Positions 9,146 to 18,000 of a stretch of DNA of 64,000 nt are shown here, in pieces. A model generated the notes under the pieces. That model did not search any database and was not told where the DNA came from. It saw only the letters and a program-made list of their open reading frames with translations. How positions within the stretch are numbered: the stretch's first letter is position 1; the number at the start of each line of letters is the position of its first letter. Made by a program: the position numbers and the translations under genes. This DNA comes from Falsiroseomonas ponticola (lineage in GTDB: Bacteria > Pseudomonadota > Alphaproteobacteria > Acetobacterales > Acetobacteraceae). The stretch spans positions 62,001 to 126,000 of the forward strand of contig NZ_JAERQN010000013.1 of the NCBI RefSeq assembly GCF_016805305.1, written 5' to 3'.

Positions 9146-9162
9146 AGGAAGGATCGCCGCCC

Positions 9163-10095
9163 ATGCCGGCCCGCACGCTGCTGCTGCTGCAGACGCACTA
9201 TTTCGACGCCGGGTCGGAACGCGCCTTCCGCCGCCTGGCGCGGGAAGCGCCGGCGCATTTCGACTGCCGCGTGCTGATCCACCTGCCGCCCGGCAAGCCC
9301 GTGCCGCCGCGCCTGGCGCGCCACCCCCACCATGTGGTCCGCACCGACGAACTCCGCGCCCTGCCCTATCCCCGCAAGAACGCCGCCGCGGACTGGACCG
9401 GGCGGGCGTGGGAGATGTGGGGCGGCGGCCATTGCGACCTGATCCCGCTGCACGCCATGCGCGCGCTGCCGGATTTCGACCGCTGCTGGGTGATGGAATA
9501 CGACGTCGCCTTCACCGGCCGCTGGTCCCGCTTCTTCGACGCCTTCGAGGCCAGCGAGGCCGATCTGCTGACCACCTGCGTCCGCGCGCGGGACCAGGAC
9601 CCGCATTGGGTGTGCTGGCCCTCGCTGGCGGGGATCGAGACGCCGGAAGCCCTGGCGGAGGCCGCGACCGCCGCCTTCCTGCCGCTGTTCCGCGTCAGCC
9701 GGCGCATGTTCCGCGCGATGGACGAGGCCTACCAGGCCGGCTTCGGCGGGCATCTGGAGGCCACCTGGTCCACCCTCGCGCGGCTGCGCGGCTTCGCGAT
9801 CGAGGATATCGGCGGCGAAGGCCCCTTCGTCGCGCCCGGCAACACGCGTCGCTTCTACACCTCCGCCGCCTCCAGCGCCGTGCAGTTCTACCTGGCGCCC
9901 GGCACCTTCTTCGCGAAGCCCGCGATGTACCGCGCCGGCACGCGGCGGGACACGCTGTGGCACCCCGTGAAGCCCTGGCACTGGAAGGACGAGATCGGCG
10001 CGGGCTTCCGCGAATGGCGCGTCATCGCCGGCGCCCGGCGCCGCGCGCTCCGCGACTGGATCGCCCGGCGCCGGGGCGGGCCGGCGCCGGGCTGA
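9163..10095 (+). CDS. Uncharacterised protein, paralogue A (possible glycosyltransferase-like)
   Basis: Unassigned cytoplasmic protein of 310 residues. It begins 17 bases after the flippase stop with a good ribosome site (GAGGAAGGA), so the two are likely cotranscribed. Its closest visible relative is the protein at 13542-14525: both share LIHL.PG.PVPPRLA, a W-x-EYDV-x-(F/Y)-(T/S)-G-x-W segment, GGH.EATW.TL, GGEGP and LWHPVKP near the C-terminus. The acidic EYDV motif followed by a conserved Trp recalls nucleotide-sugar-dependent transferases or DUF3405-like proteins, but no named family is asserted. Location in a polysaccharide region makes a role in glycan assembly plausible. Confidence 0.75.
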   Translation: MPARTLLLLQTHYFDAGSERAFRRLAREAPAHFDCRVLIHLPPGKPVPPRLARHPHHVVRTDELRALPYPRKNAAADWTGRAWEMWGGGHCDLIPLHAMRALPDFDRCWVMEYDVAFTGRWSRFFDAFEASEADLLTTCVRARDQDPHWVCWPSLAGIETPEALAEAATAAFLPLFRVSRRMFRAMDEAYQAGFGGHLEATWSTLARLRGFAIEDIGGEGPFVAPGNTRRFYTSAASSAVQFYLAPGTFFAKPAMYRAGTRRDTLWHPVKPWHWKDEIGAGFREWRVIAGARRRALRDWIARRRGGPAPG

Positions 10096-10098
10096 GCC

Positions 10099-11190
10099 TC
10101 AGGCGGCGTTGGCCGCCACCTCATTCGCGGGCTCGCCCAGCTTTCCCGGCTGCCGCCGCAGGTCGCCATCGATCCGGCCGCGGTTGCGCAGCGCGTCCAG
10201 CACGCGAAGGCGGATGAAGCGCCCTTCCCGGTAGTGGCGGTCGGCGAAGCCGATGGCGTTCAGCCCGTCCCGCAGCCCCTGGATCGCCTGCGTCACGCCG
10301 ATGCGCGGCTGGTGGTCCGGCGCCAGGCGGCGGAACAGGCCGAAATCGACGCGGTAGCTGCGCTTGTCCGGCGGCGCCTCCGCATTGATGGAAAGCCGCG
10401 TGCCGGGAATCTCCCGCACGCAGGCCTCGGCCAGGTCCCGCACCTGCAGGTTCCAGCCATCCGATCCCGCATTCACGCTCAGCACGCGCCCGCCCGCGGC
10501 GGGGTCGCGCGTGATCGCCCATTCGATGGCGCGCGCCATGTCCCGCACCTCGATCAGCGGGCGCCAGGGCGTGCCATCGGACAGCACGCTGATCTCCCCA
10601 TTCGCCAGCGCGCCGGCGACAAAATCGTTCAGCACCAGGTCGAGCCGCGTGCGCGGCGATGCGCCGCAGGCCGTCGCGAAGCGCAGGCAGGTCACGGTCA
10701 TGTCGCGCGGCGCCATGGCGTGCAGCCCTTCCTCCGTCGCCACCTTGCTGCGGGCATAGGCGGTCAGCGGGTTCAGCGCGTCCTCCTCCTTCCGCGGCCC
10801 GCCCTCGGCGAAGCCGTAGATGGAGCAGGAGGAGGCGAAGACGAAGCGGGAGACGCCGGCCTCCCGCGCCAGGGCCGCGAGGCGGAGCGAGGCGCGGGCA
10901 TTGATCTCCGCCGTCGGCGCCTCGTAGCGCAGGCCCATCGGGTCGTTGGAGATGGCGGCCAGGTGCACCACCGCATCCACGTCCTGCAGCAGGGCGGAGG
11001 GCAGGTCCCGCACATCGCCGAAATGCTGCGCGTCCAGCACCGATTCCGGCAGGCCTTCCGGCGTGGTCAGGCAATCCGCGAAGAAGGCGGCGTCATGGCC
11101 GATCAGCGTGGCGCCGGGCATCGCCGCGCGCAGATGCGCGGCCACCACGGGGCCGACATAGCCCATGTTGCCGGTGATGAGGATGCGCAT
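10099..11190 (-). CDS. NAD(P)-dependent nucleotide-sugar epimerase/dehydratase (extended SDR)
   Basis: Extended short-chain dehydrogenase of 363 residues, expected to act on a nucleotide-linked sugar in the cytoplasm. The N-terminal Rossmann motif is GNMGYVG (residues 7-13), followed by VVHLAAISNDP, the catalytic Ser region SSCSIYG and the YARSK active-site Tyr/Lys pair. It is the third gene of the minus-strand block rfbF-methyltransferase-epimerase, 12 bases after the methyltransferase, and converges with paralogue A with only three bases between. SDRs of this kind commonly sit beside glucose-1-phosphate cytidylyltransferase genes. The exact reaction (epimerisation, reduction or dehydration) cannot be read from sequence. 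Confidence 0.85.
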   Translation of the reverse strand: MRILITGNMGYVGPVVAAHLRAAMPGATLIGHDAAFFADCLTTPEGLPESVLDAQHFGDVRDLPSALLQDVDAVVHLAAISNDPMGLRYEAPTAEINARASLRLAALAREAGVSRFVFASSCSIYGFAEGGPRKEEDALNPLTAYARSKVATEEGLHAMAPRDMTVTCLRFATACGASPRTRLDLVLNDFVAGALANGEISVLSDGTPWRPLIEVRDMARAIEWAITRDPAAGGRVLSVNAGSDGWNLQVRDLAEACVREIPGTRLSINAEAPPDKRSYRVDFGLFRRLAPDHQPRIGVTQAIQGLRDGLNAIGFADRHYREGRFIRLRVLDALRNRGRIDGDLRRQPGKLGEPANEVAANAA

Positions 11191-11202
11191 GGTTGGTCTT
11201 CC

Positions 11203-12384
11203 TCAGACGATGTCGATGGTGGGAAGAGGAACGACGAAGCGGCCGCCCCAGGGGCGGAGGCCCGGCAGGCGGCGGGCCAGCGCCTCCCTGCCCGCGGCGT
11301 CCAGGCTGAGGACGAAATCCGGCCTCTCCGCCGCCAGCGCCGCCGGCGGGCGGATCGGGATGGTGGTGCCGGCCAGCACGAGGCCGTGCCGGGCGGGATC
11401 CTCATCCACCGTGAAGGCCAGCAGCTCCGGCCCGGCGCCGCACCAGGTCAGCAGCGTGGTCGCCGCCGGCACGCCGGCCGCGGCCACGCGCCGCCCCGCG
11501 CGCTGCGCGCCGACCAGGAAGTCCAGCAGCGCGCATTTCGCCTCCAGCAGCCGCGCGGTGAGCACCCGGTAGGCTTCCGCGGTGCCGAGGCCGGCCGCTG
11601 CCTCCTCCTGCCGCAGCGCCTCGATGGCCGGGGTGAGCGGCTTGCCGCGATCCTCCGCATGCCGCGCCAGCAGGCGGAGCCCGCCGCCCTCCCGCCCCGT
11701 GCGCCGCGCATCGAAGACGACGAGGCCGTGCTGCGCCAGCACCATCTCCGCCGTCGCCAGCGTGAACCAGGACAGGCGGCCATGGCGCAGCAGGTCGATC
11801 CGCCGGCCCTGCATCATCGCCAGCAGCGACGGCACCTCCAGCGCCAGCACGCCACCGGGGGCGAGGAATTCGCGCAGCCCCGCGGCCAGCCCGTGCAGCG
11901 AAGGCGCCGCCGCCAGCGCATCCGGCACCAGCAGCAGCGCGGGCTCCAGCCCCTCCGCCCGCAGGCGGCGCGCGCGGTGGATGTCGAAGCCCGCCGCCTC
12001 CTCCTGCAGCACGGGCACGCCGCGGCGGGCGAAGGCGGGCAGCATGGCGCCGGCGCCGACCTCCGCCACCGGCGTCCAGGAATCGAGCCGCAGCGCCGCG
12101 ATCATCGCGGCGGCGAAGCCTTCCTCCCGCCAGGGCGGCGCGGGCGGCGGGGCGGCCGCCGGGGCGGGGTCCGGCACCTGCACCAGGCGGCAATCCGAAC
12201 AGACCATCAGCCGCAGCGGGTGGAAGGCCATGGCCGTGCCCGGCGGCACCGGCGCGCCCGAGAGCGGCGCCAGGCCGAGATCGGCCACCGCCTCCTCCAG
12301 CCCCAGCCCGCAGCAGCGGCAGGCCGGTGCCAGGAAGGGGGTGGCGCGCAGGCGTTCCCACCGCGCCTCGTGCAGGCGTGCCAT
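11203..12384 (-). CDS. C-methyltransferase-like protein with N-terminal zinc-binding domain
   Basis: SAM-dependent methyltransferase-like protein of 393 residues resembling sugar C-methyltransferases: an N-terminal zinc-binding domain with two Cys pairs (CRCCG near residue 20 and CSDCRLVQ near residue 60), a central Rossmann-like part (VAEVGAGAMLPAFARRG), and a C-terminal domain like that of NDP-hexose C-methyltransferases. The ATG giving MARLHEARW was preferred because upstream in-frame codons overlap rfbF. It is 11 bases downstream of rfbF. The likely job is to methylate a keto-sugar nucleotide, giving a branched sugar for the surface polysaccharide. The usual E-x-G-x-G motif is slightly altered (EVGAGAM). 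Confidence 0.75.
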   Translation of the reverse strand: MARLHEARWERLRATPFLAPACRCCGLGLEEAVADLGLAPLSGAPVPPGTAMAFHPLRLMVCSDCRLVQVPDPAPAAAPPPAPPWREEGFAAAMIAALRLDSWTPVAEVGAGAMLPAFARRGVPVLQEEAAGFDIHRARRLRAEGLEPALLLVPDALAAAPSLHGLAAGLREFLAPGGVLALEVPSLLAMMQGRRIDLLRHGRLSWFTLATAEMVLAQHGLVVFDARRTGREGGGLRLLARHAEDRGKPLTPAIEALRQEEAAAGLGTAEAYRVLTARLLEAKCALLDFLVGAQRAGRRVAAAGVPAATTLLTWCGAGPELLAFTVDEDPARHGLVLAGTTIPIRPPAALAAERPDFVLSLDAAGREALARRLPGLRPWGGRFVVPLPTIDIV

Positions 12385-12395
12385 GGCGCGGCGCC

Positions 12396-13211
12396 TCAGG
12401 CCGGCACGACCATCCGCGCCCTGGCGCCGAGCGGCTGGTCCATCCAGGGCGCCTGGCCGGCGCTCCACATGGCTTCCAGCGCGCGCTTGTCGCGCAGCGT
12501 GTCCATGGAATGCCAGAAGCCGTCATGCTCCCAGGCCATCAGCTCCCCATCCTCGGCCAGGCGCTCCATCGGCTCCTTCTCGAAGACGGTCTCGTCGCCG
12601 GGGATGTAGTCCAGCACGCGGGGGGAGAGGATGAAGAAGCCGCCATTGATGCGCATGCCGTCGCCCGGCGGCTTCTCCCGGAACTTCGCCACGCGGCCGG
12701 AGGCCTCGGTCTCCAGCGCGCCGAAGCGGCTGGGCGGGCGCACCGCCGTCACGGTCGCGGCGCGGCCATGGCGTTCGTGGTAGGCGATCAGCCCGCCGAT
12801 ATCGATCTGCGCGACGCCGTCGCCATAGGTCATGCAGAAGGGCTCGTCGCCGACATAGTCGGCCAGGCGCTTCAGCCGCCCGCCCGTCATCGTCTCCGCC
12901 CCCGTATCCACCAGCGTCACCTTCCAGGCCTCCGCCCGCCCGACATGGGTCGAGATGTCGTTGCGGCCGTAGTCGAAGGTCACGTCGGACATGTGCAGCC
13001 GGTAGTTCGCGAAGAACTCCTTGATCATGTAGCCCTTGTAGCCCAGCGCGATCACGAACTCGTTGATCCCGTGCGCCGAGTAGATCTTCATGATGTGCCA
13101 GAGGATCGGCCGCCCGCCGATCTCCACCATCGGCTTCGGCCTCGTCTCCGTCTCCTCCATCAGCCTCGTGCCGTAGCCGCCGGCGAGGATGACTGCCTTG
13201 CGCACCGCCAT
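12396..13211 (-). CDS. rfbF: Glucose-1-phosphate cytidylyltransferase
   Basis: Makes CDP-glucose from CTP and glucose-1-phosphate, the entry to CDP-linked deoxy and branched sugars. The nucleotidyltransferase signature is at the N-terminus (AGGYGTRLMEETETRPKPM) followed by GGRPILWHIMK; MTYGDGVAQID and GGFFILSPRVLDYI match RfbF relatives. The ATG gives MAVRKAVILAGG and a 271-residue protein, close to the family's usual 255-260. It leads the block with the methyltransferase and epimerase genes. The partner CDP-glucose 4,6-dehydratase (RfbG) is not in the window, so the pathway is either completed elsewhere or the neighbouring SDR serves that role. Confidence 0.92.
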   Translation of the reverse strand: MAVRKAVILAGGYGTRLMEETETRPKPMVEIGGRPILWHIMKIYSAHGINEFVIALGYKGYMIKEFFANYRLHMSDVTFDYGRNDISTHVGRAEAWKVTLVDTGAETMTGGRLKRLADYVGDEPFCMTYGDGVAQIDIGGLIAYHERHGRAATVTAVRPPSRFGALETEASGRVAKFREKPPGDGMRINGGFFILSPRVLDYIPGDETVFEKEPMERLAEDGELMAWEHDGFWHSMDTLRDKRALEAMWSAGQAPWMDQPLGARARMVVPA

Positions 13212-13541
13212 GTCGTGAATTCCCCGATGGTCCGGCGCCAGATGCTCGACCCATGCCGCGATGCCGGAACGACTGGCTGGGGAGCGCCGACGGAAGCCGA
13301 AGGTTCCACCCCTCACGCGGTTGCTAGAAGGCCGCGGCAGAACGTTCGGCCGGGGCGGGGCGGACGCATCCGGCGCGCGAGGGCGGCGCGCAGCCGGCCT
13401 GTCCCGTTCCCCCGCGGCCTGCCCGCGGCGCGCTCCCATCCGCGTGCGTCGCCGCAACGTGAGGCGCGGCCCGCCGCGCGACGGGCTACGCAGCGGCGGC
13501 GCGACCAACCCCGGCGTGGCGCGCCCCTTGAAGGCAAGGAC
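13212..13541. other. 330-base intergenic region between divergent rfbF and paralogue B
   Basis: This gap separates two divergently read genes and must hold both promoters. It is extremely GC-rich with short imperfect palindromes (for example CCGCGG repeated around 13422-13438). No convincing promoter, RNA gene or conserved reading frame was seen. A ribosome site (AAGGCAAGGA) directly precedes the paralogue B start. Confidence 0.5.
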
Positions 13542-14525
13542 ATGCCGCCGACGACAGCGCTGCTCTTCCAGACCCATTTCTTCGATCGCTGGGCGGCGCG
13601 CGCCTTCGACAGGCTGCGCACCGCCTGCCCGCCGCATTACCGCCCGACCGTGCTGATCCACCTGGCGCCGGGCGCGCCCGTGCCGCCGCGCCTGGCCGCG
13701 GTGCCGCACCACATCGTCCGCACGCCGGAGATGCGCCACGCCGCCTATCCCGCGAAATCCGGCGGCGAGGCCTGGACCCTCTGGGCCGGCGGGCACACGG
13801 ACCTCATCGCGCTGCACTACTGGCGGGCGCAGCCGCAGCACGCCCGCTACTGGGTCGTCGAGTACGACGTGCGCTATTCCGGCGACTGGCGCCGGTTCCT
13901 CTCGGCCTTCGAGGATGATGCGGCGGACCTGCTGGCGCCCGGGCTGATCCCGCGCGCCTGCGATCCGGACTGGTACAACTGGCCCTCGCTCAGCGCGCCG
14001 CTGCCCGTGCCGGAATCGCGGCAATGGCGCGCCTTCCTGCCGATCTACCGCGCCTCCGCCGCCATGATGCGGGTGGTGGACCAGGCCTATCGCGCCGGCT
14101 GGGGCGGGCATTGCGAAGCCACCTGGCCGACGCTCGGCATGGAGGCCGGGCTCACGGTGCTGGACCTCGGCGGAGAGGGGCCGATGACGCCGGGCCGCTA
14201 CCGGGGCCGGCACTACACGAACACGCCGCTGCAGGTGAACCTCGCCCCCGGCACGCTGGTCTTCAAGCCGCCGCTCTACCGCATGGGCAGGCGGCCGGAC
14301 ATGCTGTGGCACCCGGTCAAGCCCTTCTTCTGGCGGGCGGAGGTGAAGGAGGGGCTGCGCGACATCCGCCGCCGCGCCGGGATCGTGCTGCGGGGCATGC
14401 TGGCCTGGTGGCGCGGCCGCCAGACCCCCATGCCCGGCCCCATGCCCCCTCCCCTCGCCACCCCCCTCGCCGCCCCCCTGGCGGCCCGGGCGCCAGATCC
14501 GGGCCGGGACGCCCCCACCGCCTGA
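13542..14525 (+). CDS. Uncharacterised protein, paralogue B (possible glycosyltransferase-like)
   Basis: Unassigned 327-residue protein, clearly homologous along its length to the product at 9163-10095. Shared landmarks are FQTHFFD at the N-terminus, LIHLAPG.PVPPRLA, WVVEYDVRYSGDW, GGHCEATWPTL, GGEGP and LWHPVKPFFW. It differs by a Pro/Ala-rich C-terminal tail (last about 35 residues) that looks disordered. The ATG has AAGGA closely upstream. The two paralogues flank the three-gene nucleotide-sugar block, one on each side. The acidic EYDV motif is the best candidate for a catalytic or metal-binding site. No named family is asserted. Confidence 0.75.
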   Translation: MPPTTALLFQTHFFDRWAARAFDRLRTACPPHYRPTVLIHLAPGAPVPPRLAAVPHHIVRTPEMRHAAYPAKSGGEAWTLWAGGHTDLIALHYWRAQPQHARYWVVEYDVRYSGDWRRFLSAFEDDAADLLAPGLIPRACDPDWYNWPSLSAPLPVPESRQWRAFLPIYRASAAMMRVVDQAYRAGWGGHCEATWPTLGMEAGLTVLDLGGEGPMTPGRYRGRHYTNTPLQVNLAPGTLVFKPPLYRMGRRPDMLWHPVKPFFWRAEVKEGLRDIRRRAGIVLRGMLAWWRGRQTPMPGPMPPPLATPLAAPLAARAPDPGRDAPTA

Positions 14526-14602
14526 ACGCCCCGCAACCGCGTCGCAGCCGGGACGTTGCGCGGGGGCCGGCCATCCAGGGCCGGGCTGGACCGGAGACTG
14601 CC

Positions 14603-16219
14603 TTGCCCGCGAGCACCGCCTGCCTCAGCCCCGCGGCCGCCGCCGCGCCATCCGCGCCCCCTGGGGGACCCCTCGGCGGGCTCGCCGTGCTGGGCGCCGC
14701 GGCGCCTTTGGCGAACCGGCTTGCCGGCTGGGGCGCGCGGGCCGCGCCGGGGCAGGATGAGGCGGCGCTGCGCCGGGCGCTGGCCGATCCGGCCGTGGTG
14801 GCGATCGCCTGGCTGCCGCCCGGCGCGCTGCCGCTGCGCCCCCCGGCGGCCATCGCCGCCAGCCTGCTGGGGGCGGACCATCCGGGCCTCGATGCCGGGG
14901 ATGGCTGGTGCCTGACGGCCGCCACGGCCCGGCGCCTGGCGGCGGAGGGCGCGGCGGATGCGGCCGCGATCGGCGCCCGCGCGCGGGCCATCCTGCCGCG
15001 GCCGGCGGCGCCGCTGGTGCATCGCCGCCCCGATGGCGCGGCGCTGGGGCTGGCGGACCTGCCTTCCGCCTTCGGCAGCGCCCTGCCCTTCGCCGCCCCC
15101 TGCGGGGAGGATCCCGCCATCGCCGCCCGCCTGCTGGCTGGCGCCGCGCCGCGCGCCGCGGCGCCCGCCCTGCCGGATGGCCTGGCCCCCATCGGCCCCG
15201 CCCCCGCCCCCCGGCCCGGGGAGATCCTGGCCGTGCTGGTGGTGCGGAACGAGGCGATGCGCCTGCCCGCCGCGCTGGAGGCCGCCCGCGCGCTGGGCGT
15301 GGACCGCTTCATCGTGATCGACAACCGCTCCACCGACGGCACGCGGGACGCGGCGCTGCGGGCCGGCGCGCATCTGATCGACGCGCCGGGGGACTACCCG
15401 GCCTCCGGCTTCGGCATCGCCTGGACCAATGCGGTGCTGGATGCCTGGGGCCGCGGCCATTGGGCGCTGGTGCTGGATGCGGATGAACAGCTGGTCTTCC
15501 CGGGCAGCGACCGCGCCGGCCTGCGCGCCCTGACCCGCCACCTGGACGCGCAGGGGGCGGAGGCGATGCGCACCATCCTGCTGGACTGCTTCCCGCGCGG
15601 CCCGCTGGCCGCCTGCCGCTACCAGGCCGGGGAGGATCTGCGCGCCGCCGCGCCGCTGTTCGAACCCCCCCGCCTGCGGCGGGAGCGGATCGAGGATTTC
15701 CCCGGCACGCTGGACTATGGCGGGGTACGGGAAAGGCTGTTCTTCCCGGAAGCCGATCCCACGCGCGGCCTGCGCTGGCTGCGCCAGAAGCTGTTCAACC
15801 TGGGCCTGCGCGTCCCGCGGCTGCGGGCCGATCCGCGCTTCCTGGCCCTCGCCCCCCCGCGCTCCCCCACCCTGACCAAGCTGCCCCTGATCCGCTGGCG
15901 GGAAGGCGCGGCGCTGCTCGCCTCCACCCACCGCATCGCGCCCATGCGCCTGGCCGCGGAACAGCCCACCGGCGTGCTGCTGCACTACAAGTTCCTGCAG
16001 GATTTCCACGAAAGGGCCGTCGATGCCGTGACCCGCGGCATCCATTACGACGGCTCCCGCGAATACCGCCGCTACCTGCGGCGGCTGGAGGCCGACCCCG
16101 ATTTCTCCCTGGCCGGGCCGGCGGCGCGGGACTTCACGGGGCCGGAGGCGCTGGTGGCGCTCGGCCTTATGCAGGACACGGAGGCCTGGCGGCGGGACCG
16201 GGAAGCCGCGGCCGGGTAG
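14603..16219 (+). CDS. Family 2 glycosyltransferase-like protein with variable N-terminal extension
   Basis: Predicted glycosyltransferase of 538 residues. The first about 200 residues are Ala-rich and unassigned; a GT-A type transferase domain begins near residue 207 with ILAVLVVRNEAMRLPAALE, continues with VIDNRSTDGT, and has a DAD metal-binding motif at residues 292-294 (LVLDADEQL). This matches the Glyco_tranf_2_4 group, which often acts on surface or secreted glycans. No in-frame ATG precedes the domain; a TTG with GGAG six bases upstream is the chosen start. It lies 77 bases after paralogue B on the same strand. Acceptor and donor sugars are unknown. Confidence 0.78.
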   Translation: MPASTACLSPAAAAAPSAPPGGPLGGLAVLGAAAPLANRLAGWGARAAPGQDEAALRRALADPAVVAIAWLPPGALPLRPPAAIAASLLGADHPGLDAGDGWCLTAATARRLAAEGAADAAAIGARARAILPRPAAPLVHRRPDGAALGLADLPSAFGSALPFAAPCGEDPAIAARLLAGAAPRAAAPALPDGLAPIGPAPAPRPGEILAVLVVRNEAMRLPAALEAARALGVDRFIVIDNRSTDGTRDAALRAGAHLIDAPGDYPASGFGIAWTNAVLDAWGRGHWALVLDADEQLVFPGSDRAGLRALTRHLDAQGAEAMRTILLDCFPRGPLAACRYQAGEDLRAAAPLFEPPRLRRERIEDFPGTLDYGGVRERLFFPEADPTRGLRWLRQKLFNLGLRVPRLRADPRFLALAPPRSPTLTKLPLIRWREGAALLASTHRIAPMRLAAEQPTGVLLHYKFLQDFHERAVDAVTRGIHYDGSREYRRYLRRLEADPDFSLAGPAARDFTGPEALVALGLMQDTEAWRRDREAAAG

Positions 16220-16367
16220 AGGGGCGGGCCCAAGCCTTTCGACGCCGGGCGGAATCGCCCGACGAGCCGGGAAAAGCGCGGCAACCGACGTCCGGGCCGG
16301 TTCGAGCGCCGCTGCCGATGCGCAAGCCGGTCTAGGCGCGGCGCGGGTTTGCGGCAACAATCCGCGC

Positions 16368-16694
16368 ATGACCCTCTCGCTCGTCATCCATCGCCCCGAA
16401 GCCGCCGATGCCGCGGAGACCAGCCCGGAGGCCGGGGGCGTGGAGGGCATGCGCAAGGCGGTGCGCGACGCGATCTGGGAAGTGGCCGACGCGCATTGGG
16501 CGGTGGCGGATGACAGCATCCTCGTCTCCACCGACCTCTCGCCCTCCTACCTCGTCAGCCATTTCAAGCGGGCCCTGGCGCGGCGCGGATTCGCCCGTAG
16601 CGGGCTGCTGCTGGTGACGGCGGTCGGCCCCCGGGCGGCCTGGTCCGGCCTGGCGCCGGAGTCCGAGAACTGGCTGCGCGACATGCTGCCCTGA
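16368..16694 (+). CDS. Small conserved-looking hypothetical protein
   Basis: A 108-residue protein without signal peptide or membrane span. It is not recognised. It has a mixed alpha/beta appearance (MTLSLVIHRP at the N-terminus, then helical SYLVSHFKRALARRG and strand-like GLLLVTAV). It stands alone between the glycosyltransferase and the TRAP-type binding protein, with 148 bases before it and 205 after. A hairpin ending in TTTC follows it and looks like its terminator, supporting a separate transcript. Confidence 0.6.
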   Translation: MTLSLVIHRPEAADAAETSPEAGGVEGMRKAVRDAIWEVADAHWAVADDSILVSTDLSPSYLVSHFKRALARRGFARSGLLLVTAVGPRAAWSGLAPESENWLRDMLP

Positions 16695-16720
16695 CCGGCG
16701 GCGCCCGCGCGGCGTGCCGG

Positions 16721-16744
16721 ATTGCCGCATCCTTCGGCAATTTC
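16721..16744 (+). terminator. Rho-independent-like terminator after the small hypothetical gene
   Basis: ATTGCCG and CGGCAAT form a perfect 7-bp stem with a 7-base loop, followed by TTC. It begins 27 bases after the stop of the gene at 16368-16694. The T-run is short, so termination may be partial. Confidence 0.5.
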
Positions 16745-16796
16745 ATGCGCCCCCGGCGCCTCTGCGCGATGCGGAGCCGGGTGACTCGCGTTAGGG

Positions 16797-16827
16797 TTGT
16801 CGCAATCGTTAAAGAAATTGCTATACC
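16797..16827 (+). promoter_or_regulatory. Possible promoter of the TRAP-type binding protein/histidine kinase operon
   Basis: TTGTCG and CTATAC lie 18 bases apart in the only AT-rich patch of this intergenic region, about 75 bases before the binding-protein ATG. The layout matches other candidate promoters in the window (TTGnnn then nATAnn). Confidence 0.4.
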
Positions 16828-16899
16828 ACCCACCGAGACCTTCCTGGCGCCCGGGGCGCGGGATGGTCAGGATGATGTTCGCTTTTCCGGGGAACTCGC

Positions 16900-18000
16900 A
16901 TGCGCCTGGCCCGCCGCCGGTTCGGTCTCGTAGCCGCGTTCCTGCTGGGGCTGGCGCTGCCCGGCGCCCTGCCGGACGCGGCGCGGGCCCAGGCGCCGGC
17001 CCAGGCCCAGGCCCAGCCGGAGCCGCAGGCGCGGCTGAAGATCGTCGGCGGCCTGGCCGATGTCAGCCAGTATGTGCGCTACGAGGAACCCTTCTGGCGC
17101 CGCCGGATCACGGAGCTGACGCAGGGCCGCGTGGTGGCGGAAATCGCCCCCTTCGACCGCAGCGGCATCCGCGGGCAGGAGATGCTGCAGCTCATGCGCC
17201 TCGGCGTCGTGCCCTTCGGCACCGCGCTGCTCGCCATCGTCGCGACCGAGGAGCCGGAATTCAACGCGGTGGACCTGCCGGCCCTGTCGCCGGACATGCG
17301 CACCCTGCGCCAGACCGTCGGCGCCTATCGCCCGCATATCGAGCAGGTGCTGCGGGAGCGCTATTCGATCGAACTGCTGGGCATCTACACCTACCCCGCG
17401 CAGGTCGTCTTCTGCACCCGCCCCTTCAACGGCCTGTCGGACCTGGCCGGGCGGCGCATCCGCACCTCCTCCGTCGGTCAGTCGGAAATGGTGCAGGCGC
17501 TGGGCGCCACACCCGTCGTGACCCCCTTCGCGGAGATCGTGCAGGCGATCCGCGGCGGCGTGGTGGAATGCGCCATCACCGGCACCCTGTCCGGCAACGC
17601 CGTCGGCCTGCATGAGGTGACGAGCCATGTGCACGCCATGGCCATCACCTGGGGCATCTCCATCTTCGGCGCCAATTCCACCGCCTGGGCCGCCCTGCCC
17701 CCCGACATCCAGGAGATCATCCGCCGCGGCGTCGCGGACCTGGAGCCGGAGATCTGGAACGCCGCGGACCGGGAGACGGGCGATGGCCTGGCCTGCAATG
17801 CCGGCCAGCCCGCCTGCACCACCGGCCGCCGCGGCTCCATGACGGTGGTGCCCGTCACCGCCGCCGATGACGACCGCCGCCGCCGCCTGCTGACGGAGGT
17901 GGTGCTGCCGCGCTGGGTGAACCGCTGCGGCATGGATTGCGTGGATGCCTGGAACGAACACCTGGCCCCCACCCTCGGCATCCGGGCACGGCCGGAATAG
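16900..18000 (+). CDS. TRAP-type (DctP-like) periplasmic binding protein, orphan
   Basis: Periplasmic solute receptor of 366 residues with an N-terminal signal peptide (residues 1 to about 31, ending ARAQA) followed by an Ala/Gln/Pro linker. The body fits the DctP family: early HFVGG-like strand (LKIVGGLADVSQYV), FDRSGIRGQEMLQLMRLG, and the helix FNGLSDLAGRRIRTSS with conserved Arg. Four Cys late in the protein (CNAGQPAC and CGMDC) may form two disulfides. No DctQ or DctM permease gene is nearby; instead the stop codon touches the ATG of a hybrid histidine kinase. The protein may therefore deliver a ligand signal to the kinase rather than, or in addition to, transport. Confidence 0.85.
   Translation: MRLARRRFGLVAAFLLGLALPGALPDAARAQAPAQAQAQPEPQARLKIVGGLADVSQYVRYEEPFWRRRITELTQGRVVAEIAPFDRSGIRGQEMLQLMRLGVVPFGTALLAIVATEEPEFNAVDLPALSPDMRTLRQTVGAYRPHIEQVLRERYSIELLGIYTYPAQVVFCTRPFNGLSDLAGRRIRTSSVGQSEMVQALGATPVVTPFAEIVQAIRGGVVECAITGTLSGNAVGLHEVTSHVHAMAITWGISIFGANSTAWAALPPDIQEIIRRGVADLEPEIWNAADRETGDGLACNAGQPACTTGRRGSMTVVPVTAADDDRRRRLLTEVVLPRWVNRCGMDCVDAWNEHLAPTLGIRARPE

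Noticed and set aside
10234..12609. Plus-strand open frame of about 790 codons opposite the sugar-nucleotide genes
   Set aside because: Composition is typical of antisense frames; the minus-strand genes have clear motifs.
16246..16261. CGGGCG-GAAT-CGCCCG hairpin as another copy of the four-hairpin element
   Set aside because: Only one hairpin with a similar loop is present; the other three hairpins and the TGAGGG end are absent.
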